A stretch of 49,889 nucleotides of DNA, from contig JAFXPU010000021.1 of assembly GCA_017527675.1 (NCBI GenBank), forward strand, positions 1 to 49,889, given 5' to 3'. The stretch comes from Bacilli bacterium. GTDB lineage: Bacteria; Bacillota_I; Bacilli_A; RF39; UBA660. Below are positions 17,701 to 24,086 of this stretch, one piece after another. Positions within the stretch are counted from its first letter, which is position 1. Each line of letters begins with the position of its first letter. Both the position numbers and the translations under genes were made by a program. The notes under the pieces were generated by a model. It saw nothing but the letters and a program-made list of their open reading frames with translations. It had not been told where the DNA came from and did not search any database.

Positions 17701-18224
17701 CAGCTGATTGTTGCGATCCGCAAACTACTACTTGTGATAAAGGTAAATTAGCTGTTGTATATCGTTTAATTGATATGGCCGAAGGAAACACTAAGAAAAT
17801 TTTCCCAAGTATTGATGGTGATGGTAGAAATCCTGGTAGCAACTGGGCATCTTTTATCAACTTGAAGGGAACAGCATATAAAAATATAACAACAACAGGA
17901 GTTATTTATGATAATACACCAATGTACACAATTGAATTAACTCCAACAAATATTGGTAAGATTAGAAAAGATAACACTGAATTAAGGAAAAATAATAAGG
18001 ATCCATATACAAGTTATACAGATGCTAAAGATAAGTTAAAAATTACTTGTGATGAATATCAAGATGAAACTAAGTCTTGCGTATCAAATTATATTACAAC
18101 ATTAATGAATGGAAATTATAAAGTAATAACTGGTGGTTCATTTAAAATAACTAATGAATCTCAAAGACTTAAAGCATTAAGAAACTATAAAACTTGTTAT
18201 GATAATTCTAATCCAAATTGTTAA
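14727..18224 (+). CDS. Large secreted cysteine-rich protein with an N-terminal thioester (adhesin) domain
   Basis: The 1165-residue protein begins with a signal peptide ending near residue 24 (NCNAAN). Residues 60-130 resemble thioester domains of Gram-positive adhesins: ALCLDHQKP carries the C-x-D motif (Cys79), followed by a kIYSYA segment and FAQILLWYLSDQG, where Gln121 fits the (T)Q-x-x-x-W motif. In that family the Cys and Gln side chains form an internal thioester that bonds covalently to host targets. The rest has over 40 cysteines, including a dense cluster (CACNNGCGC, near residue 649) and two related K-x-C-rich repeats around 380-460 joined by a six-glycine linker. There is no LPXTG motif or C-terminal membrane anchor, so retention must depend on partners, perhaps the pilus made downstream. 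A terminator follows. Confidence 0.7.
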   Translation: MKKNIFTTLLFLTVLFIINNCNAANTDYIIGSGEKINTATITSTGTTKTFKDTYKVDNGYIVEDNQYYQIKLNGQDALCLDHQKPYGFGDFYYAPMTVNNLAVRKIYSYATKGPDENFFAQILLWYLSDQGLLYEDNLVKEHGSINYFNTIRNNIADFTAYYMLVANGSFDQYAKYLDEDYKCLNIDNEKLYKVCVNIKQKPSFYDKTYYLLNELVPNATSVFNANKSQILTKISDIEEGNATSVYLYKPSNAQKQNIISANPNDLNETCVSVLRAYSLKENGNVKSSAEAVKYLKEHFPTQFNEKDGTCGQPNDACYVKIVQPTSYRFPARLANRKAGIGARASYTGTIKKIIGTYYACAGKTCTTEEPKKEDYKTCKLFKEAISDPKNVICTDDGNKITYLKCKPGGGGGGSKTCKELLPSYSGVQTNKNFEEFKKKITDPEKATHLADGTISCEPCKPDVKVPPAICDVQGKVRSNFTLSDAVDEYGNRNETCYHNNISYQIDGKPARASIDENFSESPYCDVYCWESVFVDLPNSPSAMGNIIAGSLFYWGINQPEHIFAELQTRRVCWTKPDYDTFTDVWNTNENAISQAYADYMAEVEYNKQGDSDVTVDNDKCCIGKEVPPEPDTWSDPVNSCGSGDFACACNNGCGCDGNNNAPCSYIDGAWRHKNSGRAGYCDGTEGKTYKLPSKDYTIPGTTIKGTSNSKTSGCTTSKPSADDLKDTKEEEKRKAAVARKVGDRYTLREQLLVCQSKKNINESSMYDYSKASIKFTTDTKTNLGLSRYGVGDANLVGDVKPGTVKVETNSAKDATAKTFNCSGINGEIGNSTDPDNSVSNICQGQTYISVDNYETKGYEWDYSGVYAFYYPDDYLFLSKKITATTTNDVNDQFKPTGYEKEKNLYYIEGYGFPVGFTTTEGYFFAKVEISGLGHKGHFDDILNQTDSKEKYGYNFKDGYSCPYYVYNPLYQHQCHYECDPNTMKCKKTADSPADCCDPQTTTCDKGKLAVVYRLIDMAEGNTKKIFPSIDGDGRNPGSNWASFINLKGTAYKNITTTGVIYDNTPMYTIELTPTNIGKIRKDNTELRKNNKDPYTSYTDAKDKLKITCDEYQDETKSCVSNYITTLMNGNYKVITGGSFKITNESQRLKALRNYKTCYDNSNPNC

Positions 18225-18225
18225 T

Positions 18226-18260
18226 AAAAAAGTGAAGAATTTTTCTTCACTTTTTTTTGT
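18226..18260 (+). terminator. Strong terminator after the thioester-protein gene
   Basis: A 14-base stem (18226-18239 with 18243-18256), including AGTGAAGAA and TTCTTCACT, has a TTT loop and a long T run. It separates the adhesin unit from the pilus genes. Confidence 0.85.
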
Positions 18261-18292
18261 TTGACAATTATTAATTATTTTTGCAATACTAC

Positions 18293-18321
18293 TTGAAAAA
18301 AAGGGAAAAAAAATATATAAT
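18293..18321 (+). promoter_or_regulatory. Promoter of the Tad pilus operon
   Basis: TTGAAA (18293-18298) and a perfect TATAAT (18316-18321) are 17 bases apart, followed by AAGGAGG and the TTG start at 18375. A second TTGACA at 18261 with a poorer AATACT at 18285 could be an additional start. Confidence 0.65.
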
Positions 18322-18374
18322 TACATTAGGTGTTAATATAATAAGACACGACATTAGTTTAAAGGAGGTTATAC

Positions 18375-18785
18375 TTGAAAGAGTCATTTTGGGGTGTAAT
18401 GATTTTGTTACTTGGTGTTGTATCTATTTTCTTAATTTATTTCTTTCAAAATGTTACAAACACGAGTGAACATAATTATGAATTATTAAAGGAAACAACT
18501 GAAGCGGCTATGTATGATTCCCTAGACTTAGCAGCGTATCGTAAAAATGGAATAATTAAAATTGATACTGAAAGATTTTTAGAGAGTTTTATCAGAAGAT
18601 TTGCTCAAAATGCTAGTTTATCTCATACATATCACATTGATATTTATGATGTAAATGAAATACCACCAAAAGTTAGTTTAAAACTTAGGGTAGGTGGTAG
18701 TGAAACATCTACGACTTTAACAGGAGAAAAAATACAATATAACATCACAAATCAAATTGATGCTATATTAGAAACAAAATATTAG
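18375..18785 (+). CDS. Small TadE-like pseudopilin or membrane-anchored pilus component
   Basis: The 136-residue product starts at TTG 18375, chosen from AAAGGAGG at 18361-18368. It opens M-K-E-S-F-W-G followed by one hydrophobic helix (residues 8-26) and an extracellular domain of about 105 residues. The short leader ending in glycine resembles those of the major pilin candidate and two pseudopilin-like proteins encoded downstream (M-K/R-E-A/S-x-G), so all may be handled by one prepilin peptidase. The gene is the first of the Tad operon, 18 bases ahead of the cpaB-like gene. It could be a TadE/F-type minor pilin; the family is not certain. Confidence 0.55.
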   Translation: MKESFWGVMILLLGVVSIFLIYFFQNVTNTSEHNYELLKETTEAAMYDSLDLAAYRKNGIIKIDTERFLESFIRRFAQNASLSHTYHIDIYDVNEIPPKVSLKLRVGGSETSTTLTGEKIQYNITNQIDAILETKY

Positions 18786-18803
18786 AATAATAGGAGGAAA
18801 TAT

Positions 18804-19640
18804 ATGAATAATTTTATGATGTCAATGAAAAGATTCTTTTCAAACAAAAATGTTGTTACAATAATTGGTGTAGTTATTGTGCTTGCTTTATTATATTGGG
18901 AATATAATAGCAAAATTACGAAAGCTGTAAATCCAACTAGGGTTCCAGTTGCAGCTTCAGATTTATTACCACAACAAGAAATTACAAATACTGATGTTGT
19001 ATGGATTGACGTACCAAGTGTTGCTATAGATAAAGATGCTTTAACAAATTCAAGTTCTATCGTTGGTAAATATGTTGGTGTTAATTCTATGATTCCAAAA
19101 GGAAGTATGTTCTATAAAAGTGCAATTGTAGAAAAAAGTGATTTACCAGGCAACTGGTTAACTGAGTTAAAGGAAGACGAAATTCCAGCATACATTAAAG
19201 TTGATATGGTAACAACTTATAGTAACTCTATTGAACCTGATGATTATGTTGATGTATGGATGAAAGCTGAAGATGAAGAAGGCTTAGTAATGTTTGGTAA
19301 ACTTATTGAAAATATCAAAATTGTTGCTGTTAAAGATTCAAGTGGACAAGATGTATTCAAAAGTTCAAATGAAGTTGGTACTCCAGCATTCTTATACTAT
19401 GGTCTAGAATCAGATTACTTTGTAATGTTAATGAAAGCTCCATACATTGATGGCGTTGAATTAGCAATAATTCCACATGGTGGTGCTGTTCCTAAAATGG
19501 GTGATGTAGAAGTTGCCAGTGATTACTTAAGAGACTATATTGATGCTAGTACATTAGCAATCCCTGAAAATGAAGATAACGGTATCGACGTAACTGATAA
19601 AGATAAAAAAGATAAAGAAGACAAAAAGGAAAATAATTAA
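18804..19640 (+). CDS. cpaB: CpaB/RcpC-like pilus assembly protein with SAF domain
   Basis: The 278-residue protein has one N-terminal membrane helix (residues 18-32), then an SAF domain beginning VPVAASDLLPQQEITNTDVV and continuing through VGKYVGVNSMIPKGSMF, followed by an RcpC-like segment (PAYIKVDMVTT and YVDVWMKAEDE). The C-terminal 25 residues are almost all Asp, Lys and Glu. CpaB/RcpC proteins belong to Tad pilus systems and sit between membrane and cell surface; SAF domains bind carbohydrate. It directly precedes the ATPase gene with a one-base overlap of stop and start, the expected Tad order. Confidence 0.82.
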   Translation: MNNFMMSMKRFFSNKNVVTIIGVVIVLALLYWEYNSKITKAVNPTRVPVAASDLLPQQEITNTDVVWIDVPSVAIDKDALTNSSSIVGKYVGVNSMIPKGSMFYKSAIVEKSDLPGNWLTELKEDEIPAYIKVDMVTTYSNSIEPDDYVDVWMKAEDEEGLVMFGKLIENIKIVAVKDSSGQDVFKSSNEVGTPAFLYYGLESDYFVMLMKAPYIDGVELAIIPHGGAVPKMGDVEVASDYLRDYIDASTLAIPENEDNGIDVTDKDKKDKEDKKENN

Positions 19641-20863
19641 TGGAAGAAAATATTTTTGATCAAGTCGACTTTGGCCCATTACAAGAATATCTTGATAATG
19701 ATGATGTTACCGATATTTCTTATAGTAATGGTGGTCAACTTTGGTTAAAAACTTTATCACATGGTATTTTTAGAATTGAAAATCCGTTAGTTAATAATAT
19801 TTTCATGGAAAAGTTAGCCTTTCAATGTGCTAACGTTGTTGGTCACAGTTTTAACGCTGCCCATCCATTTCTAGACTCAGAATCTGCCGAGTTACGTATG
19901 AACTTCGTACATGATTCAATAGCTCGTAATGGTATTGCATGCGTTATTCGTAAAACTCCAGCAAAAATTAGACTTGAAAAGGGAAAATTATTAGAAGAAA
20001 AATATGTTACAGAAGATATTCATGATTTACTTATGAAATGCGTTGAAGGACACTGTAACATAATAGTTTGTGGAGAAACTGGTTCTGGTAAAACTGAGTT
20101 TGTTAAATATCTAGCTTCTCATACAAAAGAAAATGAAAAAATAATTACTATCGAGGATACATTGGAACTTCACCTTGATAGAATTTATCCTACACGTGAT
20201 ATAGTAGCAATGAAAACAAATAACATTGCATCATATTCTGATGTTCTTGTTACCTGCATGCGTCAGAACCCAAAATGGATATTACTATCAGAGGTTCGTA
20301 GTGCTGAGGCTGTTATGGCTGTACGTAACTCTATATCATCTGGACACTACATTTTATCAACAATACATGCAGATAAAGCAACTTCTATTCCTAACCGTAT
20401 GTACTCACTACTTGAAACAAATCAAGATATAGCTCAGTTCTTGAAGTCTATATATCGTTATATTCAAATTGGTGTATATATAAGAGGTTATCAAGATAAA
20501 GAAACTCATCGTTTCATTCGTGAAATTGCTGAAGTTTGTGAATTCTATGTAACTGAAAATAATGATGCAAAATATAATATTTTATATCGTAAAACACCAG
20601 ATGGTAAGGTAACAATGCGTAATCCAAGTTCTTATTTACTTGATTATTTGGAAGCACAAGGCGTTGAATTACCAGAACATTTAAAGAATATTGCTAATAG
20701 TGAAGAGGCATATGAACCTGGCGTTGATGCAATTGAAGAAATGCAAAATCAAAAGTCGGAATTAGAAATTGCCTTTGAAGAGGAAAATAATAAAGAAGAA
20801 AATGCTGATAATAATAGTACTAGTGCAAGTACTAATAATAGTCAGCAAATAATATTTGAATAG
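19640..20863 (+). CDS. cpaF: CpaF/TadA-type secretion ATPase
   Basis: The 407-residue cytoplasmic ATPase powers pilus extrusion. It shows an N-terminal domain with DNDDVTDISYSNGGQLWL, Walker A GETGSGKT (residues 145-152), the Asp box IITIEDTLELHL (near 168), Walker B-like PKWILLSEVRSAEA (211-224; families usually read GEVRG, here SEVRS) and the His box STIHADKA (240-247). These place it in the TadA/VirB11/GspE superfamily, TadA branch. The last 45 residues are an acidic, Asn/Ser-rich tail. Platform genes tadB and tadC follow, completing the core motor. The locus has no separate VirB11, so this ATPase might also serve the T4SS half. Confidence 0.92.
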   Translation: MEENIFDQVDFGPLQEYLDNDDVTDISYSNGGQLWLKTLSHGIFRIENPLVNNIFMEKLAFQCANVVGHSFNAAHPFLDSESAELRMNFVHDSIARNGIACVIRKTPAKIRLEKGKLLEEKYVTEDIHDLLMKCVEGHCNIIVCGETGSGKTEFVKYLASHTKENEKIITIEDTLELHLDRIYPTRDIVAMKTNNIASYSDVLVTCMRQNPKWILLSEVRSAEAVMAVRNSISSGHYILSTIHADKATSIPNRMYSLLETNQDIAQFLKSIYRYIQIGVYIRGYQDKETHRFIREIAEVCEFYVTENNDAKYNILYRKTPDGKVTMRNPSSYLLDYLEAQGVELPEHLKNIANSEEAYEPGVDAIEEMQNQKSELEIAFEEENNKEENADNNSTSASTNNSQQIIFE

Positions 20864-20872
20864 GAGGTAAAT

Positions 20873-21778
20873 ATGGGTGTAGCTTTAGTATTTATAATTG
20901 TTACGTTAATAATTATATTTATATTTATTTATCGTAGTGCTAATGGTGAAAACGTATATAAATATGTTTCAGATAAAACAAGTTTTATATATGAAAAAGT
21001 AGCTCCATATTCATTTAAAACAATACGTGAAAAAGTTAAGGAGTTAGGCCAAGAATATACAACTAGACAATATATTATTGAGATAGTTGGCTTTGCAACT
21101 ATAGCAGCAGTTATAACTTATTTATATTTTTATAATCTATTAATTTCAGTTATTTATGCATTAGCTGCTGTAGCAGCTATTCCATATTTAACTTACTTAA
21201 GATGTAAAAGAATTTATAGTGAATTTATATTTGAACAAGTACAAGTATATACAACGAATACTATAATGGAATTTGCAACAACACAAAGTTTTGTTAAAGC
21301 GTTGGAAGGTGTATATGAATCAGGTGTACTTGAAGATCCAGTAAAATCAGATGTTAAAGTTATGATTGATATGGCTTATGAAAATGGTACGATTGATCAA
21401 TCTTTATCATTTATGGATGCTAAATATGATTTCTATATGATTAAGAATATGCATCAATTGTTCTTACAAATTACTAATGAAGGTGCTCAAGATACTGCAG
21501 AGTCACTTGAAAACATGTCACAAGATATTGATATGCTTGTTGAAGGTGTATATCGTGACCGTATCGATCGTGCATCATTCCACAAAAAGTTCTTGCAATT
21601 TGGTATAATTTTGTATTTTATGGTTATGTTAGTTCAATTCTTATTAGGATCAGAAAGATATATGGAAATGCTAAAGATTTGGTATATTCAATTATTACTT
21701 CACGGCATTGTTCTTTTAAATACATACTTCTTGCTTAAAGGTGAGAAATATTATAATGAGAATGTGGGGGCTGAGTAA
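20873..21778 (+). CDS. tadB: TadB-like inner membrane platform protein
   Basis: The 301-residue protein belongs by context and shape to the GspF/TadB platform family. It has a first membrane helix (residues 2-20), a central pair (66-102), a cytoplasmic helical domain with the typical FVKALEGVYESGVLEDP and NEGAQDTAESLENM segments, then two C-terminal helices (240-290). Platform proteins sit over the ATPase and feed pilin subunits into the fibre. It lies between cpaF and a second platform gene, the normal Tad layout, two bases from the latter. Sequence identity to well-studied TadB looks low. Confidence 0.82.
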   Translation: MGVALVFIIVTLIIIFIFIYRSANGENVYKYVSDKTSFIYEKVAPYSFKTIREKVKELGQEYTTRQYIIEIVGFATIAAVITYLYFYNLLISVIYALAAVAAIPYLTYLRCKRIYSEFIFEQVQVYTTNTIMEFATTQSFVKALEGVYESGVLEDPVKSDVKVMIDMAYENGTIDQSLSFMDAKYDFYMIKNMHQLFLQITNEGAQDTAESLENMSQDIDMLVEGVYRDRIDRASFHKKFLQFGIILYFMVMLVQFLLGSERYMEMLKIWYIQLLLHGIVLLNTYFLLKGEKYYNENVGAE

Positions 21779-21780
21779 TA

Positions 21781-22566
21781 ATGATATATATAATTATAGG
21801 TGTTATCTTAATATTCGTATTGAACTATAATCGTGTAATTGATACAAATAAATTTGTTCAAGACACTGAACCATATTTTAGATTGTTAATGGAAGATGAT
21901 TATGAATTCTTACTTAACATAAAATATCCAGGTCGTGATTTGGATATTGGTGCATTATTTGGTCAACGTGTAAGAAATGGATTACTTACAATAATCGTTG
22001 TAATATTCTTTTTCTTAAATAAGTTATCATTTATGTACATATTAATTGCTTTTGTAGCTGGTTATTTAGTATTTAAATCAGGTTACAATAGTTTAAAAAA
22101 TTATTATAAAGCAAATTTACATTATATAAATCAAATGCTTCCATACTACTTAAAGAGTTTGGAAATCTTGGTTCAACACTATACTGTTCCAGTAGCATTA
22201 TCAAGATCAATTGAAAGTGCTCCAGAAGTATTTAGACCGGGATTAAGAAGAATAGTTGCACGTATTGATGCCGGTGATTCTTCTATTCAACCATATGTGG
22301 ATTTTGCTAATGAGTATCCAGTTCGTGATTCTATGCGTATGATGCGTCTTTTGTATCGTTTAGGTTTAGGATCTCAACAAGATAAACATGAACAAGTTAT
22401 GATGTTCTCTCGTACTGTTTCAGCTTTACAAAATAAAGCTCGTGAACAAAAATATAAAGAACGTCTTGAAAAAATGGAAAGTATGACATTAACAATGTTA
22501 ATTTGTACTGGTGGTGGTATCATGGGACTTATGATGCTATCAATGATGATGATGATGAATTTCTAA
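21781..22566 (+). CDS. tadC: TadC-like inner membrane platform protein
   Basis: The 261-residue protein has an N-terminal helix (1-16), a helical pair (about 66-100), a cytoplasmic domain including LPYYLKSLEILVQHYTVP-type residues and SIESAPEVFRPGLRRIV, and a C-terminal hydrophobic helix rich in methionine (MGLMMLSMMMMMNF). This is the arrangement of TadC platform subunits, which pair with TadB. The run of six ATG codons at the 3' end is a local ATG microrepeat. A new promoter lies just downstream, so the tad core operon may end here despite no clear terminator. Confidence 0.78.
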   Translation: MIYIIIGVILIFVLNYNRVIDTNKFVQDTEPYFRLLMEDDYEFLLNIKYPGRDLDIGALFGQRVRNGLLTIIVVIFFFLNKLSFMYILIAFVAGYLVFKSGYNSLKNYYKANLHYINQMLPYYLKSLEILVQHYTVPVALSRSIESAPEVFRPGLRRIVARIDAGDSSIQPYVDFANEYPVRDSMRMMRLLYRLGLGSQQDKHEQVMMFSRTVSALQNKAREQKYKERLEKMESMTLTMLICTGGGIMGLMMLSMMMMMNF

Positions 22567-22591
22567 TAAATGTAAAGTAATTTTAAAAAAA

Positions 22592-22621
22592 TTGACTAAA
22601 AAAGTTATATTGTGATATAAT
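22592..22621 (+). promoter_or_regulatory. Strong promoter of the pilin gene
   Basis: TTGACT (22592-22597), an 18-base spacer, then perfect TATAAT (22616-22621). GGGAAGGTGAGG and the pilin ATG follow. Confidence 0.75.
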
Positions 22622-22654
22622 ATTTTTAGATAGAGTAAAGGGAAGGTGAGGTAA

Positions 22655-22918
22655 ATGAAAGAAGCAGCAGGTGAAGCAAACTTAACTGTTGTTGCAATTA
22701 TCTTAATCGCTGTTGTTGTTGCTGTTGCAACTCCATTAATCAATAGTTTAATGAAGACAAGTGCTAACAAGGCATGCTGTACAGATGCTGGTGGTGTTTG
22801 GAGTAATGGAACATGTAATAAACCAAAAGGTGATACAACAGGACAATATAGAGAAGAAGATTATAAAGCGTGCGTATCTGGAGCTAATTCAGAAGTAAAA
22901 TCAAATTCAAATTCTTAA
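22655..22918 (+). CDS. Candidate major pilin of the Tad system
   Basis: The 87-residue product has a six-residue leader ending in glycine (MKEAAG), then EANLTVVAIILIAVVVAVA, a long hydrophobic helix as in Flp-type pilins. A short polar domain with CC...C...C cysteines follows (KACCTDAGGVW, NGTCNK, KACVSG). Small size and a Gly-Glu cleavage context fit class IVc pilins, though the Flp E-Y pair is absent. It is transcribed alone: a near-consensus promoter is upstream and a 13-base-stem terminator downstream, as expected for an abundant structural subunit placed among assembly genes. No prepilin peptidase gene is in the window. Confidence 0.68.
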   Translation: MKEAAGEANLTVVAIILIAVVVAVATPLINSLMKTSANKACCTDAGGVWSNGTCNKPKGDTTGQYREEDYKACVSGANSEVKSNSNS

Positions 22919-22926
22919 TAGAATAT

Positions 22927-22960
22927 AATAAAGTCCCATTATTTTTATGGGACTTTATTA
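22927..22960 (+). terminator. Terminator of the pilin gene
   Basis: AATAAAGTCCCAT (22927-22939) pairs perfectly with ATGGGACTTTATT (22947-22959). The T tail is weak, but the CCC/GGG core makes this one of the most stable hairpins here. Confidence 0.75.
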
Positions 22961-22969
22961 ATTTTAATA

Positions 22970-22998
22970 TTGAAAAAATATAAATAATATGCTAGAAT
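22970..22998 (+). promoter_or_regulatory. Promoter of the pseudopilin and TadZ genes
   Basis: TTGAAA (22970-22975) and TAGAAT (22993-22998) are 17 bases apart, with a TG-C extension before the -10 box. AAGGAGG follows. Confidence 0.65.
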
Positions 22999-23022
22999 TG
23001 TTTTATAAGGAGGTAATAGCTT

Positions 23023-23538
23023 ATGAGAGAAAGTATAGGAACGTCATTTTTGTTAAATTTTATAGTTATTTTTATAGTTTTTATCATGGCGTTTCTTGCT
23101 GCTACTCTAAGTTATTACAAGGCCTATAAAGTAAATAATGCTATTTTGCATTCAATTGAACAATTTGAAGGATACAATTCTTTCGCTAAAGAAGAAATAG
23201 ATGATAGATTAGAATCATTGGGTTATCAGAAAATTCCCGTAGATTGTCCTAAAACTCGTTTTGCTAAAGGAAGCGATGTTAAAGGTGTTTTAATGGGCAA
23301 TGGTGGCGATGGCTCAGAGGGTTATTGTATTTATGTTTACTTCAATGAGAATGCAAAACCAAAAGCTGGTGGTGGTAAATCCACAACAGATATTTACTAC
23401 AGTTTTGGTGTTGTAAGTTACATGAGAATGGAAATACCAATTTTAGGTAAAGTAATTAAAATGCCAGTATATTCTAAGACTTATAATATTTACTATTTTA
23501 CCGGGTCTGCAGTAGATCCTAGTAAATATCAAGCATAA
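23023..23538 (+). CDS. Pseudopilin-like membrane-anchored protein A
   Basis: The 171-residue protein opens MRESIG, then a hydrophobic helix (LLNFIVIFIVFIMAFLAATL) and SYYKAYKVNNAILHSIEQF. The exposed domain has two cysteines and the phrase YMRMEIPILGKVIKMPVYSKT. The neighbour at 23597 has the same plan (SYSKAYKIKDRIIYTIEKYDG and TFDIPLIGGLLQFPVSGET), so they are paralogues. The leader, single helix and setting suggest TadE/TadF-like minor pilins that sit at the base or tip of the fibre. No named family is claimed. Confidence 0.58.
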   Translation: MRESIGTSFLLNFIVIFIVFIMAFLAATLSYYKAYKVNNAILHSIEQFEGYNSFAKEEIDDRLESLGYQKIPVDCPKTRFAKGSDVKGVLMGNGGDGSEGYCIYVYFNENAKPKAGGGKSTTDIYYSFGVVSYMRMEIPILGKVIKMPVYSKTYNIYYFTGSAVDPSKYQA

Positions 23539-23596
23539 AAAAAATATATTTTATATTTTTTTTAATGATTTATAAATTAGTTAATGAGGTGATTTT

Positions 23597-24067
23597 ATGC
23601 GTGAGGCTGTTGGTAGTGCCTTTATTGTTAATTTAATACTTATATTCATAGGGGTTATTTCTGCCTTATTAATTGGATCTATAAGTTATTCAAAAGCATA
23701 TAAAATTAAAGATAGAATTATATATACAATTGAAAAATATGATGGCTGGAGTGATGCCACAAAGAATGAAATTGATAAGCAAATTAATGCTATTGGTTAT
23801 AAATTAAATGATGGTAATAGCTCTAAATGCCCAAGTATTTTATCAAGAAAATATGGTAACTATGATTCAAAAAAATTAGTTCATGGTGCAAATTTAGGCG
23901 TTAATCAATACAATTATTGTGTTTATGAAAATGATTATGAATCAGCTCCAGGTAAGTATTATACAGTTATAACATTTATGACATTTGATATTCCATTAAT
24001 TGGTGGATTATTACAATTCCCTGTTAGTGGTGAAACTTCAGTAATCTATGAAGTTATTGATAATTAG
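23597..24067 (+). CDS. Pseudopilin-like membrane-anchored protein B
   Basis: The 156-residue protein opens MREAVG, followed by one hydrophobic helix and SYSKAYKIKDRI. It is a diverged paralogue of the preceding gene: both share the leader, a YxKAYK turn after the helix, an x-I-x-YD/EG motif and a C-terminal IPxxGxxxxxPV pattern. Two cysteines (KCPS and NYCVY) are kept near those in protein A. An A/T-only hairpin at 23537-23565 separates the two genes and may act as a partial terminator. TGAGGTGATTTT precedes the ATG. Likely role: minor pilin. Confidence 0.56.
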   Translation: MREAVGSAFIVNLILIFIGVISALLIGSISYSKAYKIKDRIIYTIEKYDGWSDATKNEIDKQINAIGYKLNDGNSSKCPSILSRKYGNYDSKKLVHGANLGVNQYNYCVYENDYESAPGKYYTVITFMTFDIPLIGGLLQFPVSGETSVIYEVIDN

Positions 24068-24086
24068 ATTTTAAAGGGGTGCAAAT

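Noticed and set aside
18281-18469. Plus-strand 62-codon frame ahead of the Tad operon
   Set aside because: It starts inside the promoter region, has no ribosome site and overlaps the better supported gene at 18375 in another frame.
22540-22566. ATG microrepeat at the end of tadC as a phase-variation site
   Set aside because: The unit is three bases long, so changes would only add or remove methionines at the C-terminus.
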